From positions 1 to 43,502 of the forward strand of contig JAUXWZ010000022.1 in assembly GCA_030684835.1 (NCBI GenBank): 43,502 nt of DNA. The letters run 5' to 3'. Both the position numbers and the translations under genes were made by a program. This DNA is from Beijerinckiaceae bacterium. GTDB lineage: Bacteria > Pseudomonadota > Alphaproteobacteria > Rhizobiales > Beijerinckiaceae. Each line of letters opens with the position of its first letter. The stretch's first letter is position 1. Below, piece after piece: positions 6,266 through 14,459 of this stretch. The notes under the pieces were generated by a model, which was given only the letters and a program-made list of their open reading frames with translations, searched no databases and was not told where the DNA came from.

Positions 6266-8101
6266 ATGCCGTTTCCGTCCATCCATCCGCTCTTCGAACG
6301 CGCCCTGACCGCTCAGGGGTATACCGAACTCACCTCCGTGCAGGAGGCCGTGATTGCGCCCGGGGCGGAGGGCCGCGACCTTCTGGTGTCAGCCCAAACC
6401 GGATCAGGCAAGACCGTCGCCTACGGGCTGGCGCTGGCCCATACGCTGCTGGGCGACGCCGAGAAACTGGGCAAGCCGGGGGCGCCCCTTGCTCTGATTA
6501 TTGCGCCGACCCGGGAGTTGGCGATGCAGGTTCAGCGCGAGCTGAACTGGCTCTATGCTCCCACCGGCGCACGGGTCGTCAGCTGCATCGGGGGCATGGA
6601 TGTGCGCCGAGAGGCGCGCACGCTGGAAGACGGCTGTCATATCGTCGTAGGGACGCCGGGGCGCCTGAGAGACCACATCGAACGCGGCCGCCTCGACATT
6701 TCGACGCTGCTGGCCGTGACGCTCGACGAAGCCGACGAGATGCTCGATCTTGGATTTCGCGAAGACATCGAATTCATCCTCGACGCCACGCCCCGGGAAC
6801 GTCGCACGCTGCTGTTCTCAGCAACCATTCCGCGCGATATTGCAACACTCGCGCGCCATTACCAGACCGACGCCTTTCGGATTGACACGGTCGACCGGAC
6901 ACAGCCGCACGGCGACATTGAATACCGCGCTCTGCGCATCGCACCCCACGAAACCGAGCACGCCGTCGTCAATATTCTGCGTCTGATCGAAGCGCGCGGC
7001 GCGATTGTCTTCTGCCAGACGCGCGAGGCTGTGCGCCATCTCCACGCCAGTCTTGTGGAGCGCGGTTTTGCCGCCGTGGCGCTGTCAGGCGAGTTCAGCC
7101 AGAGCGAGCGCACCCACGCGCTGCAGGCGCTGCGCGATGGCCGCGCACGCGTATGCGTCGCCACTGACGTTGCGGCGCGCGGCATCGACCTTCCGGGACT
7201 TGAACTTGTCATCCACGCCGAGCTGCCGAACGATCGCGACACGCTGCTTCACCGCAGCGGACGCACGGGCCGCGCGGGCCGCAAGGGCATTTGCGTTCTG
7301 CTGGTGCCCTACACGCGCCGCCGCAAGGCTGAGGGGCTGATCGCGCAAGCGCGCGTTGATGTGGTGTGGAGCGGTCCACCAACCGCGGAGCAGATCCGCA
7401 TCGCCGACCAAACCCGCATGCAGGACGACCCCATCTTCTCCGAGCCCAGCAGCGAGGAGGACGCCGCGCTCGCGCGCATGCTGATCTCGCAGCGCTCGCC
7501 GGAAGAAATCGCGGGCGCCCTGGCGCGACTCTATCGCAGCCGCCTGCCCGCGCCCGAGGACCTTTACGACGCCTCAAGCGCGCCCGAACGCGCGCCCCGC
7601 CCACCCCGCGACCGCGCCGACAAGCGTGAGCGGGATGCGCGACGGACAAACGCAGCAGATACGCCCTCCGGGCAAGCCACCGTCGATCCTTCCTATTCGC
7701 CCAGAAGCGCGGAGCCGATGGTGTGGTTCCGCATGAATGTGGGCCGCAGCAACAACGCCGATCCGAAATGGATTCTCCCCGTGATCTGCCGTGTCGGGCA
7801 TGTCACAAAGAAAGAGATTGGCGCCATCAAGATTTTCGAGAAGGAAACCAAGTTCGAGATTGCGGAATCGGTCGCACCTCGTTTCGCCAGCGCCGTGCGC
7901 CGCTCGACGGACGAGAACGTCCACATCCAGCCAGCGGCCGGATCGATGCAGGAAATGCGCAAGAAGCCTGCGGGGGACTCCGCGCCGCGCGAATCCACCA
8001 CCCGCGAACCCTTCAAACCGCGCCCACGCAAGGAAGGGAAAGCCCCCTACGCTGGCGGTAAAGGCCCACGCGACTTCGGCAAGCGAAACCTCGACAAATA
8101 G
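6266..8101 (+). CDS. DEAD-box ATP-dependent RNA helicase with DbpA-type C-terminal domain
   Basis: This 611-residue helicase unwinds RNA duplexes, in ribosome assembly or mRNA turnover. Visible motifs in order are: Q-motif region ELTSVQEAVI (about 21-30), Walker A AQTGSGKT (43-50), PTRELA (81-86), TPGRL (130-134), DEAD (154-157), SAT (185-187), IVFCQT, ATDVAARGID and HRSGRTGR. A charged linker follows, then WFRMNVGRSNNADPKWILPV, leading into an RRM-like domain of the DbpA RNA-binding type. In E. coli DbpA that domain binds 23S rRNA hairpin 92. The tail is basic (PRPRKEGKAP). The ATG at 6266 was chosen because the protein then starts MPFPSIHPLF, as in relatives; the upstream extension from 6200 has no conserved sequence. 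No strong ribosome site was seen. Confidence 0.9.
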   Translation: MPFPSIHPLFERALTAQGYTELTSVQEAVIAPGAEGRDLLVSAQTGSGKTVAYGLALAHTLLGDAEKLGKPGAPLALIIAPTRELAMQVQRELNWLYAPTGARVVSCIGGMDVRREARTLEDGCHIVVGTPGRLRDHIERGRLDISTLLAVTLDEADEMLDLGFREDIEFILDATPRERRTLLFSATIPRDIATLARHYQTDAFRIDTVDRTQPHGDIEYRALRIAPHETEHAVVNILRLIEARGAIVFCQTREAVRHLHASLVERGFAAVALSGEFSQSERTHALQALRDGRARVCVATDVAARGIDLPGLELVIHAELPNDRDTLLHRSGRTGRAGRKGICVLLVPYTRRRKAEGLIAQARVDVVWSGPPTAEQIRIADQTRMQDDPIFSEPSSEEDAALARMLISQRSPEEIAGALARLYRSRLPAPEDLYDASSAPERAPRPPRDRADKRERDARRTNAADTPSGQATVDPSYSPRSAEPMVWFRMNVGRSNNADPKWILPVICRVGHVTKKEIGAIKIFEKETKFEIAESVAPRFASAVRRSTDENVHIQPAAGSMQEMRKKPAGDSAPRESTTREPFKPRPRKEGKAPYAGGKGPRDFGKRNLDK

Positions 8102-8207
8102 CCCGAGCCCACGTGTCGCGCCCGGCCCCCAGCCGTCTTGTGGGGCTGTCGCGCCACGGTTAGGGTGTACACGCGGCCATCAAGAGCCGCGTCGGGAGGA
8201 CTTGACC

Positions 8208-9230
8208 ATGAAGCGCCCTTGGGCGGCGTTTGCCGTGATCGCGACACTTGCGTCAGGCTTCGATGCGCAGGCGCAGGCGCAGACGAGCGGCGGGAGTTCC
8301 ACGATCACTCTTGCGATCGGCACGAATGTCGGTGGCGGTTACGATCTTTATGGACGCCTCGCGGCTCGGCATCTGGGCCGCATGATGAAAGGCGCCCCGC
8401 TCGTCGTACCCTCCAATATGCCCGGCGCCGGGCAATTGATCATGACCAACTGGCTCTACAACGTCGCGCCGAAGAACGGGTCGGCGATAGGCCTCGTCCC
8501 AAGCACGACCGCCCTGGAAAATCTGTTTGGGAACCCGCGCGCGAATTACGACGCGCGCAATTTCAAATGGATCGGCAGCCTGAACGGACACACCGCAATT
8601 GCCATCAGCTGGCATGCTTCGCCGATCAAGACGGCTGACGATCTTTTCACGGACGTCATTATTGGCGGCGGCGCTCCGAGTTCCGACGTCACGATCTGGC
8701 CGCGGCTGCTCAACAACATATTGGGCACAAGAATCAAGATTGTCGCTGGTTATGTCGGTACGTCACAAATCGCACTGGCCATGGAGTCGGGCGAAGTGCA
8801 TGGGCAAATCGGAGCCGATTGGGACGGCTTGAAGGCGAGCCGACCAGACTGGATTCAAAATCAGCGCATTCGGGTCGTCATGCAATTAGTGAGCGCACGG
8901 CATCCAGAATTGGCGAACGTGCCGACGGTTCTTGATTACGTCAGAACTGACTCCGACCGGAGGCTTTTGCAATTGTTCATCGACCGCCTTTCCTATGGTC
9001 GTCCGCTTGCCGCGCCGCCAGGTACGCCAGACGCCGAAGTCCAGAACTTGAAAGCGGGATTTCAGGCCATGATTCAGGATCCCGAGTTCCGCAGGGAAGC
9101 AGAAACACTTCGGGCGACGATAAATCCTGCGCGTGGCGAAGAAATAGAAGCGCTGATCCAGAAGGTTTATGCGGCCCCGCACGACGTTCTCTCACGGGCG
9201 GTTCAGGAATTGCAGAAGGCGAGCAAGTAA
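8208..9230 (+). CDS. Bug/TctC-type periplasmic solute receptor (copy 1)
   Basis: This 340-residue protein has a signal peptide (cut near AQAQAQT) and a Bug-fold body. The first strand and loop read TLAIGTNVGGGYDLYGRLAARHLG, the hallmark GGGYD loop that receives a carboxylate. The later GYVGTSQIALAMESGEVHGQ and YGRPLAAPPGTPDAEVQNL segments match the family. Bug receptors bind carboxylic acids or related ligands in the periplasm and normally feed TctA/TctB transporters or sensors. No tctA or tctB gene is present in this window. The start is the ATG after GGGAGGA. An amidohydrolase gene starts 32 bases after its stop, so the pair probably forms an operon in which the receptor captures what the hydrolase acts on. 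Confidence 0.9.
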   Translation: MKRPWAAFAVIATLASGFDAQAQAQTSGGSSTITLAIGTNVGGGYDLYGRLAARHLGRMMKGAPLVVPSNMPGAGQLIMTNWLYNVAPKNGSAIGLVPSTTALENLFGNPRANYDARNFKWIGSLNGHTAIAISWHASPIKTADDLFTDVIIGGGAPSSDVTIWPRLLNNILGTRIKIVAGYVGTSQIALAMESGEVHGQIGADWDGLKASRPDWIQNQRIRVVMQLVSARHPELANVPTVLDYVRTDSDRRLLQLFIDRLSYGRPLAAPPGTPDAEVQNLKAGFQAMIQDPEFRREAETLRATINPARGEEIEALIQKVYAAPHDVLSRAVQELQKASK

Positions 9231-9262
9231 ATGGACCATTTGTCCGATGAGATGGCGCGCAC

Positions 9263-10096
9263 ATGATTGTCGATGCACAGGTTCATTTATGGCCAGCGGA
9301 AACACCGGCGCGTCCGTGGCCATCTGATGGCGCACAGAGGGCGCATCTCAAAGAACCGATGAGCTATGCCGACATGCTCAAAACCATGGACCGGGCCGGT
9401 GTAGACTGCGCCATCATTGTGCCGCCGTCATGGGAAGGCGACCGCAATGACTATGCGCTGGAAGCCGCGCGGCTGCATCCTGACCGGTTCGGAGTTATGG
9501 GGCGCATCGCGCTAGATGATCCTGCTGGTCCCGAGCTTGTAAAGCGATGGTTTGACGAACCGGGCATGCTCGGCGCCCGCATCAATTTCTCGGATGAAAA
9601 GACCGTATGGCTGGAGGACAAAACCGCAGACTGGTTTTGGCCAGCGGCGGAAGCGGCGGGTATCCCGGTGATGATGCATGCTCCGGGGCATCAGGACAAG
9701 TTTGCCGCCATTGCGCTGGCTCACCCGCGACTGCGCATCATTGTCGATCATATGAATATTTCGACCCGGCTCGCGAAAGACAAAATTGCTCCGGCGATCA
9801 AGGCGACAGCCGCGCTCGCGGCGCATCCCAACATCAGTGTGAAGCTATCGTCGGTCCCGGCCTATTCATCGACGCCTTTTCCATACGCGGACATGGACCC
9901 GCATCTGGAGGAGCTGGTCGCGGCTTTCGGCGCCGAGCGATGCTACTGGGGAAGTGACCTCTCGCACGGCAAGGGCAAAATACCTTACGAGCACTACGTT
10001 AGTCACTTCACCGAGCATCTCCCATTTCTAACGCCTTCCCAACGCAAGTTGATATTGGGCGCTGCGATAGTTAGCTTCTTAGGCTGGCCAAAATAG
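9263..10096 (+). CDS. Amidohydrolase-2 family metal-dependent hydrolase
   Basis: This 277-residue cytoplasmic TIM-barrel protein belongs to the amidohydrolase-2 group (PF04909), which includes lactonases and decarboxylases of aromatic degradation. It begins MIVDAQVHLW, where the usual DxHxH strand-1 motif has Gln in place of the first His; this DAQVHxW form is a known subfamily variant. Further probable metal or catalytic residues are the His in VMMHAPGH, the His in IIVDHMN and the Asp in YWGSDLSHG. It follows the Bug receptor closely and has a weak ribosome site. A lactone or amide ring-opening role is possible (compare 2-pyrone-4,6-dicarboxylate lactonase), but the substrate is unknown. Its 3' end is followed by 374 non-coding bases. 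Confidence 0.8.
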   Translation: MIVDAQVHLWPAETPARPWPSDGAQRAHLKEPMSYADMLKTMDRAGVDCAIIVPPSWEGDRNDYALEAARLHPDRFGVMGRIALDDPAGPELVKRWFDEPGMLGARINFSDEKTVWLEDKTADWFWPAAEAAGIPVMMHAPGHQDKFAAIALAHPRLRIIVDHMNISTRLAKDKIAPAIKATAALAAHPNISVKLSSVPAYSSTPFPYADMDPHLEELVAAFGAERCYWGSDLSHGKGKIPYEHYVSHFTEHLPFLTPSQRKLILGAAIVSFLGWPK

Positions 10097-10470
10097 ACTG
10101 CGCAACGTGAAGGATTCACCAGCGCACAGCATGTTTCGTCAGCGCCTTCGTGACGGCCGTCACCGTTTGATTTCTTGCTGGTCCCCAAGCGCCGGGCGGC
10201 GACGCACGCCCGCCGCCGGCTTGCTCGCGCATGAATCTGCTGATCCAGCGATCGCTCGCATTCTTGCAAGTGAAATTCAAATTGACGAGGTCGCGGGGCG
10301 CGTAGACATTGTGGTCGGTTGACGGCGCGCCAACGGCAGGAGCTGGATACCTCCTGCGACCCGGACGAGGACCAGCTTTGCAGCTCAAATCGGCAAGCGC
10401 GATGTTGCGGCGCATCGTCAAACCCGCGGACGCAGATGTGCTTGCGAGCTAATGTCCCGGGGAGGACGCC
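10097..10470. other. 374-base intergenic region before the hydrolase pair
   Basis: No gene is supported here; the open frames have no domain and overlap each other on both strands. A 7-bp hairpin, GCAGGAG (10336-10342) with CTCCTGC (10351-10357) around an 8-base loop, stands 114 bases before the next start and has no T-run. The region probably separates two transcription units and should contain the promoter for the downstream hydrolase operon. Confidence 0.4.
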
Positions 10471-11844
10471 ATGGTTAAGGTCGTGACAGCAACCCGTTTC
10501 AAGCCAGACGACGTCTGGGAGCGCGAGAAGGTCATCCGCGTCTCGAACGCTTTAAACGATAGCGCTTCCTGCACCGCCGTGCAGCGCGAAGACATCTTCC
10601 GGCTGCATGCTCTGGGTATGGACTGGGACATCGGCGTGCAGATACATGAGCCCTCCGACGGGCGCATCAACGCGGGCGCGGACGGCAAGAAAGTTGGCGT
10701 GTTCCTGCTGCATGGCGGCGCCGGCGACTTCAAATCAATGGAGCGATTATCGACGCTGTTTGTCGAGAAATTCCGCTACAAGGTTGTGGTGATGACCTTC
10801 CCCGGCCGGCTTTATCTTGATGATGAATCGCGCGACTGGCCGGGCGATACGATGAACGCAGACGGAGTTGTTCGCACTCCCCTGTGGCTCAAGGGTGAGC
10901 ATGTCACGCCTGACCAGTACGAACTGGTGCGCGACGCCTCAAAACGCATGAAATACGGGGTCAGAACCCACGCGCGCGCCAAGCCGGGCACGCGTTTCTA
11001 CGATCGCATGGCGTCGTGGCCCGTCGCCTTCGAAGAGGGAATGAAAGAGGCCTGCCGACGTCAGTTCCCGCAAGACGAATACTCTATTTATGTGCATGGC
11101 CACTCGACCGGCGGACCTTACGTCTCGATGTTGACCCAGCGCGTGCCCAACATCGCGGGCGTGCTCGCCATCGAAAATTCGACGTTTGGTTATATAAACG
11201 AACGTAAACATCAATGGGGCGGGCACGTCGGGAAGATCGAGGGTTACGAGGCGGTCGCCACGAAGACCGAAGAGTCCTGGAAGGACCCCTTCAACGATCT
11301 CTACATTCGCACATGGCGTGACCTCGCGCGCTACCGTGGGCCTGAGGCGCTCGGCCAGGAAGGTCCAAACGCCCTGATGCGGTTGCCATGGCTCATGGAA
11401 GAGATTCTGGATGCGTGGGACGTCGCCAAGAAGCGACCGCAGTTCAAAGCGGAATACATGATCACGCACAATATTGTCAGCGCGCTGGAGAGCGCAGCGC
11501 GCGCTGCGGCCAAGCGGATGAATATGACTGCGGCGGACGAGCAAAGGCTGATCGAGCATTACATCGGCTACACACGGGAACTGAGAGGGCCGGGCGTGAA
11601 GCCAGTGCCGCCGTATCTTTTCGTGATTGCCAAGGACAGCCGCGACCATAATCCGCAGGTCTATCGCGAAGTGATTTTGCCGATGTTCGCGCAGATGAAC
11701 CCAGCCCCGCGCACCCACCTGACGCGTTTCATGGCTGGCGTTCACACATACACGAAACCAGAGCAGGATCTGCCCATGGGCATCGCGCCAGCTGCGGCGC
11801 ATTATTTCAACGAAGCGATCACCGGCGGATTTTTTGTCGTTTGA
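10471..11844 (+). CDS. Large alpha/beta hydrolase, tandem paralogue A
   Basis: This 457-residue protein has no signal peptide. It shows an oxyanion segment FLLHGGAGDFK, a nucleophile elbow HGHSTGGP with S212 as probable catalytic serine, and C-terminal candidates for the acid and base in AKDSRDHN and AGVHTY. This is the order expected of alpha/beta hydrolases, but the protein is about 150 residues longer than a typical esterase. The additional central block (about 270-345) includes LYIRTWRDLARYRGPEALGQ and MRLPWLMEEILDAW. I do not recognise a characterised family and the substrate is unknown; an ester or amide of an organic acid is suggested by neighbouring Bug receptors. The ATG follows GGGGAGGA. 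A clear paralogue (12039-13394) follows on the same strand. Confidence 0.8.
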   Translation: MVKVVTATRFKPDDVWEREKVIRVSNALNDSASCTAVQREDIFRLHALGMDWDIGVQIHEPSDGRINAGADGKKVGVFLLHGGAGDFKSMERLSTLFVEKFRYKVVVMTFPGRLYLDDESRDWPGDTMNADGVVRTPLWLKGEHVTPDQYELVRDASKRMKYGVRTHARAKPGTRFYDRMASWPVAFEEGMKEACRRQFPQDEYSIYVHGHSTGGPYVSMLTQRVPNIAGVLAIENSTFGYINERKHQWGGHVGKIEGYEAVATKTEESWKDPFNDLYIRTWRDLARYRGPEALGQEGPNALMRLPWLMEEILDAWDVAKKRPQFKAEYMITHNIVSALESAARAAAKRMNMTAADEQRLIEHYIGYTRELRGPGVKPVPPYLFVIAKDSRDHNPQVYREVILPMFAQMNPAPRTHLTRFMAGVHTYTKPEQDLPMGIAPAAAHYFNEAITGGFFVV

Positions 11845-11871
11845 TGTGCGCCGCCAAAATGGAGTGACACC

Positions 11872-12042
11872 ATGCATACCGGCGCCCAATGGCCCCAGAC
11901 ACGTCTCAAATGCCCGGATGGCAAACTGATCTGCCGCAGGGCGAATCGTTATCGTGCACACGTTGCGAGGGAAACCCTAGCGGAACCGCGCTTCACGAGG
12001 ATACTGCCCAACGCGAGGGATAATAAAGGAGACGTCCAATGA
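11872..12042 (+). CDS. Small ORF between the two hydrolase genes (56 aa)
   Basis: An ATG at 11872 preceded by GGAGTG opens a frame of 56 residues (MHTGAQWPQTRLKCPDGKLI...). Its TGA overlaps the ATG of the second hydrolase as ATGA, a layout typical of translationally coupled operon genes. The peptide is basic, has two cysteines (LKCPDG and LICRRA), no signal peptide and no recognised domain. It may be a real small protein, a translational coupler, or chance, since its 3' end also has to contain the ribosome site of the next gene (AAGGAG). Conservation in relatives would decide. Confidence 0.3.
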   Translation: MHTGAQWPQTRLKCPDGKLICRRANRYRAHVARETLAEPRFTRILPNARDNKGDVQ

Positions 12043-13394
12043 ACGACCGCACAGCATGGAGCCCCCCGCCAGAGGTATCGCGCGAACAGGCGCTCGCCAT
12101 CTCGAACGAAGTGCTAGGGGGCCGCTCCATTCCGATCAACGAGACGGAAGACATCTTTCGCATCAATTGCCTCGGGCTCGACTGGGACATGGGCGTTTCA
12201 GTGTTCGAGCCGAAGTCGCCAGAAGACGCCGCACGTGGGCCCGATGGCAAGAAGGTCGGCGTCTTTGTGCTGCACGGCGGCTCTGGCGACTTCAAGGCAA
12301 TGGCGCCGCTGGCGCGCATCTATGCCGGGAAGTTCGGACACAAAGTCGTCTGCATGACGTTCCCCGGTCGCCTGTACTTCGATGACCCAAGCCGCGACTG
12401 GCCGGGCGACACGATCAAGCCGGACGGTACGGTGCGCACGCCGATGTGGCTGCGTGGCGAGCCTATCACACCAGACCAATACGACGTCGTGTCAGACACG
12501 ACAAAGCGCATGCGTTACGGCACGCGCACAGTGGCGCGCGCAAAGCCCGGCACGAACTTTTATCACCGCATGGCGGCGTGGCCCGGCGCGTTTGAGGAAG
12601 GGATGCGCGAAGCCATGCGCCGCCATCTGCCCGAAGGCGAATATTCAATTTATGGTACGGGCCACTCCACGGGCGGACCGCACATTTTCATGATGTGCCA
12701 GCGCGTGCCGAACATGGTCGGCGTCATCGCCGTGGAGCACTCGCCGTTCGGCGTCATTCAGGCCAAGCAGCACGACTGGTCCGGCGCCCTGGGCAAAATT
12801 GCAGGCTTTGAGCGCGTCTCGAAGAAGCCAGACCCGCGCTCGGACCCGTTCAACGAACTCTACATCCGCACATGGCGCGATCTGGCGCGCTATCGCGGGC
12901 CCGAAGCGCTAGGGCAGGAAGGCCCCGCCGCGCTTATGCGCCTTCCCTGGCTGATGGAAGAAATTCTCGACGCGTGGGAAAGCGCAAAGAAGCGCCCGCA
13001 GTTCAAGGCCGAATACATCATCACCCATAACGTGCAGGCCTCACTGAAGGCGGGCGCCGAAGCAACGGCGGATCGGCTGAAGCTGAACGCAGAGGACCGC
13101 GCCGCTCTCGTGGCGCGCTTCTGCAGCTATCCCCACCCCGTGCCGGGCAAACAGGTGCCGCCAATCTTGTTCACGATCACCAAGGACAGCCGCGATCACA
13201 GCGCGGATGTGTATCGCGAGGTGGTGCTGCCGGAATTCGCCAAACTGCCTATGGCGCCCAAGACAGCGCTCATCCATCTGGGCGCGGGAGTACATACGTA
13301 CTGGAAGCCGGAAGAAGGCCTTCCCGTGGGGGCGGCGCCTATCGCGGCTTACCTGAACCATCAGGCGATCATGTCGGGATACTTTCTGCCGTGA
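12039..13394 (+). CDS. Large alpha/beta hydrolase, tandem paralogue B
   Basis: This 451-residue protein is clearly homologous along its whole length to the product of 10471-11844. The oxyanion segment is FVLHGGSGDFK, the nucleophile elbow is TGHSTGGP (S210), and acid/base candidates lie in TKDSRDHS and AGVHTY. The block FNELYIRTWRDLARYRGPEA and the following ALMRLPWLMEEILDAW are almost unchanged between the copies. Differences cluster near the N-terminus and the cap: an insertion around SPEDAARGPDG here, and GTGHS against HGHS at the elbow. The ATG follows AAAGGAG. The two copies could be partners in one complex or have different substrates. No signal peptide is present, so both should act in the cytoplasm. 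Confidence 0.8.
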   Translation: MNDRTAWSPPPEVSREQALAISNEVLGGRSIPINETEDIFRINCLGLDWDMGVSVFEPKSPEDAARGPDGKKVGVFVLHGGSGDFKAMAPLARIYAGKFGHKVVCMTFPGRLYFDDPSRDWPGDTIKPDGTVRTPMWLRGEPITPDQYDVVSDTTKRMRYGTRTVARAKPGTNFYHRMAAWPGAFEEGMREAMRRHLPEGEYSIYGTGHSTGGPHIFMMCQRVPNMVGVIAVEHSPFGVIQAKQHDWSGALGKIAGFERVSKKPDPRSDPFNELYIRTWRDLARYRGPEALGQEGPAALMRLPWLMEEILDAWESAKKRPQFKAEYIITHNVQASLKAGAEATADRLKLNAEDRAALVARFCSYPHPVPGKQVPPILFTITKDSRDHSADVYREVVLPEFAKLPMAPKTALIHLGAGVHTYWKPEEGLPVGAAPIAAYLNHQAIMSGYFLP

Positions 13395-13856
13395 TTGCGT
13401 GCGGGAGATTGTCACCATGAAAACGCATGGGCGATCATCCTGACGGCCAAAGCACTGGTTGTCTGCGGCGGCGCCGCCGTCGCAGGCCACACAATTTTGT
13501 TCATCGCCAAGGCGCGGGAAGGGTTTGCTGCGCTCCGCGCCGCGCCGAGCCGAGCCTACCCGCAAAGCTCATCGCAAAGCTCATCGCACGCATAAAATGG
13601 GTGAAGAAGGCGGCGATGACAGGCTTACAAAGGGCTACGGGGCGCACACGGCCACGGGCGGGGTGGACCAGCGGCTTTTAGAAGTGTGCGGCTGATCAAG
13701 CGGCAAAGGCTCCGCTGAAACCGGCGGACACTGCGCGCCCTTGCCGTTTGTCTTCGTGACACGCTATCTTGCGCGCATCGAAGCGCCCTGCCACGGCAGA
13801 TGCGTCTCTCGTCGAACAACATGCTTGAACAAGCAGAACATCTGGAGAGGAAACCC
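13395..13856. other. 462-base stretch with possible short membrane ORF
   Basis: No gene is firmly supported. One TTG-started frame (13395-13595) directly after the hydrolase stop would encode a hydrophobic segment (NAWAIILTAKALVVCGGAAV) and then a low-complexity Ser/Arg tail; it could be the remnant of a membrane protein. Two other frames overlap it with Arg/Pro-rich, unconvincing sequence. A short direct repeat, CGCAAAGCTCAT, occurs twice in tandem near 13561-13584. The 3' end must carry the promoter or leader of the cupin gene. Confidence 0.35.
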
Positions 13857-14447
13857 ATGTCGCAGGCGCAGGCATTGTTTGAGCAGTTCATCCGCGATGT
13901 TCATGCCGTCTGGGCTGCGGAACCCGACATGGGCAATCGCATGGCGCAGACGAGGCCGCTGTTCGAGAAGCTGGTGCGCGAGCCCGCCATGCAGGCCGAA
14001 AGCGACAGCTGGCCCTCCACCGAAGGCCACAAGAACCTGCTGTTCCACACGGATGAAACATACGGCTTCATCATCAACGCTGTTGTGCGCGAACCCAATC
14101 GCAAGGGCAGCGTGCATGACCACTCAACCGCGTGGGTTCTCTACGGCTTGCTGGCCGGACATGAATCGCTGGAGCGCTATGAGAGGATCGATGATGGATC
14201 GAAGCCCGATTACGCGGAAGTGAAGCTTACGGGCGTCACGAATGGTGGGCCCGGCAATGTCGATCTCGTGCCGCCCTACGCCATTCACGCCGAACAAGGC
14301 GGAACGGGCCGCTCGGTGGCTCTTATTTTCCGCAGCCAGCGCCTTGTCGGCAAGGTGCTGCAGCACGGTTACGATCTCCAGAACAAGACGATTATTGAGC
14401 GGTGGGGGCCGACGCAGATCCCCTACACGTTTGGGCAAGCAGCCTGA
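13857..14447 (+). CDS. Small cupin, cysteine-dioxygenase-like (COG5553 type)
   Basis: This 196-residue cytoplasmic protein appears to be a double-stranded beta-helix protein of the cysteine-dioxygenase-like group (COG5553). The metal motif is SVHDHSTAWVLYGLLAG (H87 and H89), and PPYAIHAEQGG later gives the probable third ligand. Proteins of this group bind iron or another divalent metal and often oxygenate a thiol or organic acid; the actual substrate is not known. The ATG at 13857 is preceded by GGAGAGGAAA; in-frame alternatives further upstream have no such site. The gene ends 12 bases before a Bug receptor gene, so both are probably co-transcribed, suggesting that a periplasmically captured ligand or its derivative is the substrate. 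Confidence 0.75.
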   Translation: MSQAQALFEQFIRDVHAVWAAEPDMGNRMAQTRPLFEKLVREPAMQAESDSWPSTEGHKNLLFHTDETYGFIINAVVREPNRKGSVHDHSTAWVLYGLLAGHESLERYERIDDGSKPDYAEVKLTGVTNGGPGNVDLVPPYAIHAEQGGTGRSVALIFRSQRLVGKVLQHGYDLQNKTIIERWGPTQIPYTFGQAA

Positions 14448-14459
14448 AGGGAGCGCAAA

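Noticed and set aside
7791-8207. Upstream in-frame extension of the first Bug receptor
   Set aside because: This part overlaps the helicase 3' end in another frame. The signal peptide and GGGAGGA ribosome site place the start at 8208.
10939-11961. 340-codon minus-strand frame opposite the first alpha/beta hydrolase
   Set aside because: Antisense shadow of a gene with a clear motif set; no ribosome site and no recognised domain.
13561-13584. CRISPR or satellite repeat
   Set aside because: Only two copies of a 12-base unit with no spacer pattern; treated as a minor tandem repeat.
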